From Smallanthus sonchifolius (Eukaryota; Streptophyta; Magnoliopsida; Asterales; Asteraceae): 64,000 nucleotides of DNA. Positions 55,786 through 64,000 of this stretch are shown here, one piece after another; position 1 is the stretch's first letter; every line of letters begins with the position of its first letter. The notes below the pieces were generated by a model. It saw only the letters and a program-made list of their open reading frames with translations. It was not told where the DNA came from and ran no database searches. The DNA lies in the NCBI GenBank assembly GCA_023525975.1, contig JAKNSE010000037.1, positions 7,174,501-7,238,500 on the forward strand, given 5' to 3'. Both the position numbers and the translations under genes were made by a program.

Positions 55786-58070
55786 AACTACTCTAAGAGT
55801 GAGGAGGAGCACGGAGATCATTTACGAGAAGTGTTAGAGACGCTGAGACGAGAAAACCTTTACGCTAAATTCTCAAAGTGTGCGTTTTGGCTACGGGAAG
55901 TGCAGTTTCTGGGGCATGTTATTAACCCCAGAAGGGATCATGGTGGATCCCGCAAAGATTGAAGCAGTGGTTAAGTGGAACGCTCCTAAGACTCCAACGG
56001 AGGTGCATAGCTTCTTAGGGTTAGCCGGATATTACAGGAAGTTCCTCAAGGACTTCTCTAAACTGGCAACACCATTAATTAAGTTGACTCGAAAGGGAGT
56101 GAAGTTTGCTTGGGGACCGGATCAAGAAGGTGCATTTCAAGAGTTAAAGAAGCGGTTGACTGAGGCACCAGTGTTAACGTTACCAGAAGGAACGGACGAC
56201 TTAGTGGTGTATTCGGATGCGTTTTATTTTAGGTTGCATGTTAATGCAACGAGGGAAAGTGATAGCGTATGCGTCGAGGCAGTTGAAGACGCATGAAGTG
56301 AATTACCCTACTCATGATTTAGAGTTAGCGGCGGTGGTGTTTGCACTCAAGTTGTAGAGACACTACTTGTATGGAATCAAGTGTACAATCTACACGGATC
56401 ATAAGAGCTTGAAGTATTTCTTCGAGCAAAAAGAGTTGAACATGAAGTAGAGGAGGTGGTTGGAGCTAATCAAGGACTACGACTGTGAGATCCTTTACCA
56501 TCCAAGAAAGGAAAATGTAGTGGCTGACGCGTTAAGTCGAAAGGCAGAACACGCGCCAATTAGAGTTAAAGCATGTCAACCGGTAGTGACACCAGATTTC
56601 CTGACATTATTAAAGGATGTGCAAAAGGAAGCCCTGAGAGATGAAAGGCTAAAAGAAGAAAGGATTTTTGGACAGCGTGATCTATTGACTGAGAATAGTC
56701 GAGGGGTGTGGGTCAAGGATGACCGTATTTGGATACCAAGGTTTGGTGGATTTAGGGAGCAGGTACTTGACGAAGCACACAAGTCGAGGTACTCGATACA
56801 TCCAGGAACGAAAAAGATGTATCAGGATATGAAAGGCAACTATCGGTGGCTGGGAATGAAGCATGATGTGATCTAGTATGTGAGCAAGTGTTTGACGTGT
56901 TTGCAAGTGAAGGCAGAACATCAGAAGCCTTATGGAAAAGTTCAACCTTTAGAGATTCCGAAGTGGAAGTGGGAGCATATCACCATGGATTTTATTACGA
57001 AATTACCTAAGACGGGTAAGGGGCACGACACTATTTGGGTAGTAGTGGATCGGTTGACGAAAAGCGCTCATTTTCTATCGATTAAGGAGACTTTCTCATC
57101 GGAAAGGTTATCTGAAGTGTTTATTAATGAGATCGTTGCTACGCATGGAGTGTCGATTTCTATTGTATCCGACCGGGATACGAGATTCACGTCCAAGTTT
57201 TGGAAGAGGTTCAATGAAGCTATGGGAACGAGGTTGCACATTAGTACTGCGTATCACCCTCAGACTGATGGACAGTCAGAGCGGACGATACAAACGTTGG
57301 AGGACATGTTGCGTGCATACGTGATTGATTTTGGAGGTGCATGGGATGGTCACCTACCGTTGGCGGAATTCTCTTATAACAATAGTTAACATGCGACTAT
57401 TGGGATGCCGCCATACGAGATGCTTTATGTGAGAAGGTGTAGAACCCAGTGTGCTGGGGGAGATTGGACAGAAAGAGTTAGGGAGTTTAGACGTTGTAAA
57501 AGCAACTTCCGAAAAGTTTGAATTAGTGAAGCAAAGGATGAAAGCCGCTCAGGATCGACAGAAGTCTTACGCCGACAAGAGACGGCGACCTATAGAGTTA
57601 ATGCAGGAGATTATGTGATGCTTAAGGTGTCGCCCTGGAAGGGCATTATTCATTTTCAGAAACAGGGAAAGCTTAGTCCGAGATATATTGGACCATTTAA
57701 GATAGAAGAACGTGTTGGTAGTGTCACTTACAGACTGCAATTGCTAGATGAATTGCCAGGGATACACCCAACATTCCATGTGTCCCAATTACGGAAGTGT
57801 TTGGCGGATGCTACAGAACACGTACCGTTAGACTACATTGTGGTGGACGATAAGTTAAATTATGTAGAGGAACCGGTGGCTATACTAGATAAAAAAGAAA
57901 AGAGACTGCGAAGGAAGGTGATCCCTATTGTTAAAGTGCAATGGAAGCATCGAAAGGGATCCGAAGCTACATGGGAGCCGGAAGCGGAGATGTGCGAACG
58001 ATATCCGCATTTTTTTCCGGATAACACAGGTTTCGAGGGCGAAACCTCTCTAAGGGGGGAAGACTTGTAA
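55786..58070 (+). pseudogene. Chromovirus (Tekay/Del-like) pol, 5'-truncated: RT end, RNase H, integrase, chromodomain
   Basis: Seen: starts just after the RT active-site block with YSKSEEEHGDHLREVLETL; then FLGHVI and SFLGLAGYYRKFLKDFS. RNase H pieces across a frameshift near 56225 and stops near 56355 and 56447 (TDHKSLKYFF, NVVADALSRKA). Integrase zinc region (56800-56900, with a stop at 56875), core MDFITKLPKTGKGHDTIWVV, SDRDTRFTSKFW and DGQSERTIQTLEDMLRA (catalytic D, D, E), with a stop at 57387. C-terminus with YIGPFKI, HPTFHVSQLRK, and a chromodomain-like VKVQWKHRKGSEATWEPE. The stop TAA (58068-58070) lies inside the first bases of the LTR. Known: this architecture is the Del/Tekay chromovirus group. 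Gag, protease and the first RT half are missing. Confidence 0.9.
58051..58064 (+). other. Polypurine tract before the 3' LTR
   Basis: TAAGGGGGGAAGAC directly before TGTAACATCC; also the coding sequence for the last residues of pol. Confidence 0.8.
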
Positions 58071-60046
58071 CATCCCGGTTTTTGGCATAGAAAACGGGTG
58101 TGTACATTTTGTAAATAAAGGTTCTCGGGTACAGGAAACTAAACGGGGACAGTACGTTAGTGTTATGTAAATAAATAGGCGGGGGTTATTATAGAATTAG
58201 TAAGACTTGCGGGGTCATTTTTTATAAAATAAAGTGAGACGGGCCAAGCTCGGGTGAGGGGACGTGGGAGGCAATGGCCGAGCCCTGTCCGGCAAGAACG
58301 CCCCTATAGGGTTACGGCAAGGGGGAGTCCCCCATTCCTTGTTGCGGCTGCCGAGAGAAGGAAGGGAAAGAGAGGGAGGCCGTTCATCGTGATTTGGTCA
58401 AGATCAAGGTATAATCGCGAGCCTTTAATCTTCGTGTATGTGTTTCAAGTTTCGGTTAATTGTAATAACCATTTTATGATTCTAGGGTTTCGAAGGGGAT
58501 GTGAGTAGGAAGAAGACGAGTTCGTTGGTGATTCGATCCACACGAGTCACCCGGATTAGAGGTATAATCTTGTGCATCTAGCACGTTATTGTCACTTTCA
58601 TTTTGTGGGTGTTTTCGGGCTAGGGGAAGTTCGGTCGAACCCACTATGGGTGGCCGGTGAGTGTAGCAAACTCGGGAAAGGACCGGTTTGGGTCGGGATA
58701 GTGGATGCGTGACGGTGGTGACCTCGGTGATAACAGGACGCGGCGAAGGGGGTGTTGTTCGGCGGTGACAGCAGCAAAGAAGGACCCGCAAGTCGGTCAA
58801 GGGGCTGCAGTGGCGTCGGGAGTGGCGACGGCAGGAAACGGCGGTGCCGGCCAGGGGTGTTCGCGATAGGTGAAGGCTGGGGAAGGGTGGCGACGCATGG
58901 CAGCAGCACGGTAAGCGCGTGGCAGTAGTGGCCGAAGGCCGAGGGGGTTGCGGGTGGTGTCCGGAGACGGTTCGGATCGGTGAGACAGTGTCGGTGACCG
59001 TAGGTGAGAGCCGAGGTAGTCGAGGTGTGTTCGGGAATAGCTTGAGACGCACATGTAGTGCGTGTACGCGCATGGGGGTTCGCATGGCATTTAGGGTCTT
59101 TGCATGTCGTAATACACGTGCATGTAACCATGCGTGACGTTAGATTAGTCGAGTAGACAAAGGTTTATCGTCGGGTTATGATATTGACTCGTGAATTGTG
59201 TGTGATATAGGTGCGAAATCAAAGGATGAGTACGAGGTGTTAGCGGGTTCTAAGGATCAAGTTACGTCTAGCACAGGTGAGTTTCTATCGCCTACGTTTA
59301 AATGTTTTGTAGTTTTGGGCTCGAATACATGCAACGTGCCATATATTAAGGGCACGAAATGATAAGGGTTTTGACGTCGATATTTATGTATGAAATGATA
59401 GTATAATTGTATGCATAGGATTTGGTGTCAAGTTATTTAATGCAGTGCTTTGATATTATGAGATTAATTGTTATCGGGTCGACCCTAGTCGACGGGAATT
59501 GAGTCTGACCTTAGTCGGATGAAAAGGGTTGCTTAAGCGTGATAGTAAGTCGGTGTGGGTCGGTGTGTAGTTATAACTGACAATGATCAGTCAACGTGTC
59601 ATGAGCGTACGAGTCTTTGGACCGGTCGACGTGACTTCGAGTATGTCGATAAAATACATAATTGATTAATTGGTAAAGAATTTAGAAAACCTTTGTGGCG
59701 TAAATCGTTTTTATAAAGGTTCGGGAATTAATATCCCCGAATGAAATACTATAGAACTCACTCAGCGTGGCTGAATTTTTAGCATGTATTTCAGGTAAGG
59801 AGAAAGCGCGAGCTGGTGGCTTCTAGATGGCGTTTGGTTACCGTGATCCTGTGATGACATTTACTTTTCCGTTATGATGTTGAATGAATAGGATATTATT
59901 ACTTGTTTGGATTATGTTGAGATTTGGGTCGTTGACCACTGTTGACTGTTTGATTTCCGCTGCATTTATTGAGACAATTTGATGTCATTTACTACTGTGC
60001 CTACGTGTATGCCATCGTGTCGGGTTCCCGGGTTTGGGGCCTTACA
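58066..60046 (+). repeat. 3' LTR of the truncated chromovirus (1,981 bp)
   Basis: TGTAACATCCCGG to GTTTGGGGCCTTACA. Its start differs from the left LTR piece at 54807. It has its own end motif GAACTCACTCAGCGTGGCTG (~59755) that is repeated in similar form at ~60868 in the next piece. The three overlapping minus-strand frames in 59137-58474 are GC-rich LTR sequence, not genes. Confidence 0.75.
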
Positions 60047-61124
60047 CCGATCAGGAAGAGTCAGGCCTTAAATTAAATACTTATGAATTCATGTAGTGTA
60101 CATATATGTCATCCTAGTGTATGGGCGAGGAGTGGGTGTAGTTAATGAGTCACGTAAATGATGTGTGGTATTATGTGTTTGTATTTATGTGTCGTGTTTG
60201 CATCGTTTTCATTATGGCACAGCAAATGGGATTGTGAAGGATGAGGTCCTTCGGGAAGTCACCAACGGTGACATTTATTTAACAGGTTAATGATGAGCTC
60301 AGGGTGTGTTGAAAGCCCTGCCGAGGGTGCAGTGATGAGGTATGCGCTTATATAATTACATGTGTACTGAATTGCATGCATACGTTGAGATATATTTATT
60401 GTCCATGTGATGATATTAAGGTGGTAATGCTAAGGTGACGTGTGAATGATATTATTTGGTGTATATATATATATATATATATAGTTAGATTAACCGTGAT
60501 ATCAGGATTGTGATGTGACGTGTATAACTGTCGTGTCGATTAATTGTGAGAGTCTGGGTTAGGGCTGAGTATGCCCATGTGTAGAGTTTGTGGGGTTAAC
60601 CAAGTGTCGAGTAAATGCTTGTTCTTGGGTATGAGTTATAGTATAGTAAGTTAAGTCTATGTCGACGAGATGGTAAGATTATTATTATTATTAATGGTTG
60701 TACGGGCTAAGTCTCGGGTGATGACGGCCAAGAAAATGTCGTGGGATAACAGGGGGTTAACTGTTCGTTAATAAACCATAAAACTATTTTGTTAAGGACC
60801 GGATGGTCCTGAGTGGAATGAACTAATGAATATGACGTGATGGTTTTTATTTAAATTAAACTTTTAGAACTCACTCAACGTAGCTGACTTTGTGTGTACG
60901 ATAGATTGTTTTGCAGGTAAGCGTTGCATTGACGTATCTTAGCTTGGGAGCGGTGCTATTCGGATTGGTGTGCAGGCATTCGTGAGGTAAACTCAATAAC
61001 ATTAAATAGTAATAAATGAGTTTTGAAAGACTTATGCTGTAATTTGATTTACAATAAATGTGTTTTAAATGAGGATGACCCGTTATTAGAATCAACTGTA
61101 GGATGCCCGGATTGGGGTATTACA
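60047..61124 (+). repeat. 3' part of a LARD-family LTR
   Basis: Matches the reverse of 29812-30800, e.g. GGAAGTCACCAACGGTGAC, AACAGGTTAATGATGAGCTC and GAACTCACTCAACGTAGCTG, and ends GGATGCCCGGATTGGGGTAT. A (TA)9 run is at 60464-60482. Confidence 0.8.
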
Positions 61125-61129
61125 TGTAT

Positions 61130-61595
61130 CCCCCTATAAACTTTATAAATTATATATATACCTAGCGCAAATATAAATTACAAATATCTCTTTCCTTAAA
61201 GTTAAAAATATCAAAATACACATTTTGATTTATTTTATTAAAAGTTTTTTTATGGAATGAACATTTTACACTTTTATTTTACTAAAAATTAAAATTTTCA
61301 AATTTACCCTTTTAACTAATTTTTTTTAACCTTTTTTTTTTTTCAGGTTTTACTTATTTTTTCAGGTTTTTATTTCGTTTTTACTTCTTTTTTTATACTG
61401 TTAGGAAACAATCGCCGATTGAATCACCAATTAGGTTTGAATTAGAAAATCGCATCGTTGGTTCGAGAATCAGTAGAGTCGTATTTTTCTTGTAAGCTTA
61501 AAATGTTATTTTTTCATACTGTATAGTTTTATAAAATAAAGTGATATATGTAATTTAAGATTTTGGTTGAGTATATATGTAATTAAGTTTTGAAA
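61130..61595. other. AT-rich spacer, low-order repeats
   Basis: Phrases such as GTATATATGTAATTAAG resemble others at about 62040-62090, so this is a diverged local repeat. No gene. Confidence 0.3.
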
Positions 61596-61974
61596 TCTAT
61601 ACTAAAAAATAAAGGTTTAAGTTGGACACTTGCCATTTCATCGTGGCTCCTCACATTAGTTTTCCCGCCTCTCTTTCTTTATAAATGCGCCTCTATCTTA
61701 TTAAGTAATAATGATAATGATATTATAATTATAAATATATTATTAAAGAAAAATATTAATTATATTAAATAAGAATATATAATAGGAAATCAAAATATAA
61801 CTAATTAAAGAAAAATACTAATTAAAAAAAATACTAATTTGTTATGTACACACATTTCCACTTGATATATCTCGAGACGATTATAATAGTCTGATAGTTA
61901 TGACATATTTACAAGTTTATAAATATATCTTTTTTAATATAAAATCTCATGTAATACACAGAATTCTAACCTAA
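61596..61974 (+). mobile_element. Non-autonomous Helitron, 379 bp
   Basis: Seen: A, then TCTATACTAAAAAATAAAGG at 61596; 3' end TCTAAC, CTAA (61971-61974), then T. CTAA fits the CTRR rule. The stem-loop near 61945-61965 is weak. The flanks, joined, resemble an uninterrupted copy of the same sequence at about 62035-62085, i.e. a paralogous empty site. The 60-codon frame inside is not conserved coding. Confidence 0.65.
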
Positions 61975-62198
61975 TAAGGGGATATACGCAATCCCCTTTT
62001 TAAAATAAGGAGATATATGTAATTTAAGTTATGGATCGGGTATATATATAATTAGGTTTAAAAATAGAGGGATATATGTAATTCCATCCACCCATGAAAA
62101 TTATGACGTATAAAAACTTATTAAGGGAACAACAATTTCCAATAACAAATTAAAATATTTGGTACACTTTTTTTTAACGAAAATATTTAATTTAATTC

Positions 62199-63470
62199 AT
62201 CCGTCCTAAAATTATTTTTCGAAAACATAATTTAAAATATAAGGATTTTAGTTAAGAAAAAGCTAATTTTAACCACAATTCCTTAAAGACATAAAATAAC
62301 TTGAGAATCTGTTAATTCAATCGTGTATCCTTTTTTTATTGCTTTTATTAATTAATTTATTCAAAGCTTCTTTTTATGATTTTGTGAAGATTTTAAACGA
62401 AGCTAATAAGGGAAATAATGGATTTCTAAACAGCAAATATATTTGCTTGCAATTAAACGATAAATCAACATTCCCCCTCGTACTTAAACAAAACTAATTG
62501 ATTAAATAAAATATTATAGATTTATTTAAATTAAAATGCACTCCTAGGGCTGGCAATTTTAGACACGTACACGAATACACGACACGAACCTACACGATAT
62601 TAACAGGTATCGTGTATGGCCTTATCGTGTTTCGTGTCCTAAACAGGTAGACACGAATCTACCTGTTAATTTTTGTGTCTAAACAGGTAAAATACTTGTT
62701 TACCTGTTAAGTACCTGTTAAGATTTTTTTTAAATAAAAAATATTAAAATATGATATTATACCTGGTAAAATACTTGTTAAGTACCTGTTAGTACCTAGT
62801 AAAATACATGTTAGTACATGTTAAGACTTGTTTCACTAAACAGGTTTTTAAACATGTGTTTCTAAACAGGTCTTATCGTGTCTTATCGTGTTAAACAGGT
62901 TTAAACAGGTTCGTGTTCGTGTTTGAGAAAAAGTACACGATAAGTTATCGTGTCGTGTTCGTGTATACATATTTCGTGTTCGTGTCTTATCGTGTACGTG
63001 TATACACGATATGTCAGCCCTATGTACTCCTATTATAAATAAAATATTAAATTAAAATCTACTCCTAATAGAAAAAAAGGTTAACTAAAGTTACACGGTC
63101 AGCAACAGATATTCACTGTAAAAATAATTGAATGATATGATGTAATGAAATCGTGATATTTAAAAAGCAATTAGCCAATTAAACATAAAGATACGAGTTA
63201 ATTGTATACGAATATGTTCTAATTATACCTTTCAACTCCCTCTAAATAAAATATAAACTCCTTTTTTAAGAGAATACACATCGCCTAAAATATACTCTTA
63301 GTAAAAATAAAATACTAACTGAATTTGTTTAAACTAAAATCTACTCGTGATATAAATAAAAAATTTACTATAGTTATTTATATTGGTTTAGCTTTATTGT
63401 TAACAAAATTATTTATGTTAATTCACTCGTCCAAAAACTACTTATCAAAAACATAATTTGAAATATATAT
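62199..63470 (+). repeat. Copy of the TPD1-like upstream region
   Basis: Seen: 62300-62530 matches 16664-16860 and 17125-17370 (GAAGCTAATAAGGGAAAT, GATTTCTAAACAGCAAATAT, AACTAATTGATTAAA). 63335-63470 matches 16983-17115 (TTAGCTTTATTGTTAACAAA). CATAAAGATACGAGTTAATT at 63186 matches 17487. Interrupted by the MITE at 62545-63022. No TPD1-like exon is present before 64000. Confidence 0.65.
62537..63030. mobile_element. hAT-type MITE, 478 bp (62545-63022)
   Basis: Seen: TAGGGCTGGCA at the left, TGTCAGCCCTA at the right; 8-bp flanks TGCACTCC (62537-62544) and TGTACTCC (63023-63030), one mismatch. Subterminal zones are dense in ACACGA/TCGTGT words; the centre has TACCTGTTA/AACAGGT words. The related uninterrupted site at 16983 reads AAATCTACTCCTAAT, supporting an insertion. 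No coding capacity. Confidence 0.85.
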
Positions 63471-63475
63471 ATATA

Positions 63476-63765
63476 CTAGGTTAAAGCCCATAATTTACAT
63501 GGGTTGAATAAATACAACTTTTTTTAAAACTGTATTTTTTATAAAGAATTGCATGTTTGATGTTATTAGTCATATGTGAAATAAGAAATAATTGAAATTT
63601 TCTTATGATTTATTAATTTTTAATAAAATATTAGAATATATGTTAGATAGTTAATTATTTAACATCAACATTATTTAATAGGAGAGAAAAGCGAAAAATA
63701 AAAATCTAGATTTCATCAGAAGTCGACACGTAGCAAGTATGGTTATTCATTTATTACAATATAGG
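63476..63765 (-). mobile_element. Small Helitron (~290 bp)
   Basis: Seen: CTAG at 63476-63479 with A before it; CCCAT-7 nt-ATGGG (63487-63503) gives a stem on the minus strand before the terminus. The 5' end near 63765 is degenerate (minus strand CCTATATTGTAATAAATG), with the CGACACGT phrase typical of this family just inside. Confidence 0.6.
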
Positions 63766-64000
63766 TTAAAAAACTCGTATATTATACAGGGTGAATAAAT
63801 ACAGTGTTATATATACTTAGTATTAAAGATCTAATATTACATAATTTTTTAATATAAATTTTAGAAACGTTATATAATTACTTTTTTAAAATGTTTTATA
63901 AAAAGAATGAAAGAAATGTTCAAATTATAAAAATATTTTATGAACAAAGTTATTTATTTTAATTAAAAAATGTTTTATAAAAATAGTTATAAAAATCATT
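63766..64000 (-). other. Second Helitron-like 3' end and AT-rich DNA to the window edge
   Basis: AGGTTAAAAAACTCGTATATTATACAGG... at 63763 repeats the layout of the 63476 terminus (hairpin then GAATAAATAC), but without an exact CTAG. The rest is AT-rich with no features. Confidence 0.4.

Larger units (their letters stand above)
54802..61129 (+). mobile_element. Composite LTR locus (54807-61124) with truncated chromovirus inside
   Basis: Seen: TGTAACATCCCGG at 54807 and GGATTGGGGTATTACA ending at 61124, flanked by TCTAT and TGTAT (4 of 5 bases equal). The left part (54807-55785) and right part (60047-61124) match the two ends of the LARD LTR (29812-32412, reversed). Between them lie pol without its 5' half and a different complete LTR (58066-60046). 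Inferred: a 5'-deleted element, or a recombinant, sits in an older LTR. Confidence 0.65.

Noticed and set aside
58474..59137. Overlapping 203-, 177- and 97-codon minus frames and a 72-codon plus frame
   Set aside because: All lie in the GC-rich part of an LTR, overlap one another and have low-complexity Pro/Thr/Arg composition.

Overview
The window is plant nuclear DNA from a repeat-rich eudicot genome. It is AT-rich and dominated by nested LTR retrotransposons with initiator-Met primer sites, Helitrons, hAT, PIF/Harbinger and Mutator-like elements. Several families remind me of Asteraceae (composite) genomes, but that placement is an impression from memory and not shown by the sequence. Only one convincing host gene is present: a small secreted cysteine-rich protein of the TPD1/MAC1 (TAPETUM DETERMINANT 1) family at 17621-18242, with a TATA box at 17521.

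Layout, left to right. 1-2042: 3' part of a ~3.1-kb LTR. 2556-3530: reversed hAT transposase remnant. 3650-4558: Mutator-like foldback element. 5183-5570: LINE ORF2 tail. 6480-7751: decayed Helitron helicase with its 3' terminus, split by a 427-bp non-autonomous Helitron (7092-7518). 8324-8628: short inverted-repeat element flanked by TA-rich DNA. 10226-13376: complete solo LTR with 5-bp target duplication. 14956-15521: PIF/Harbinger-type MITE with TTA duplication. 16381-16600: tentative small Helitron. 16664-18242: repeated upstream DNA and the TPD1-like gene. 19500-21660: PIF/Harbinger ORF1 remnant split by other repeats. 21798-28671: small non-coding LTR element (CTTTC target duplication) holding a reversed, decayed Ty3/Gypsy element with very short LTRs (22873-27714). 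29812-38042: large non-coding LTR element (AAACT target duplication). 38247-38541: second copy of the 8324 element. 40968-43901: hAT element with exact 8-bp target duplication and a broken transposase. 45408-52205: second large non-coding LTR element with a gag remnant. 52272-54165: three inverted-repeat elements in series, joined by (TA)n. 54807-61124: composite LTR locus with a 5'-truncated chromovirus pol. 61596-64000: Helitrons, a hAT-type MITE, and DNA resembling the region upstream of the TPD1-like gene.

All coding relics except the TPD1-like gene carry stops or frameshifts. The most useful observations are the target-site-anchored insertions, the Helitron-in-Helitron event in a helicase reading frame, TA-microsatellite-associated elements that share an ACGT palindrome, tRNA-like A/B-box modules in one LTR family, and the second copy of the TPD1-like upstream region at the right edge, which predicts a paralogue (or its relic) beyond the window. 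I did not find an undescribed multi-gene system.
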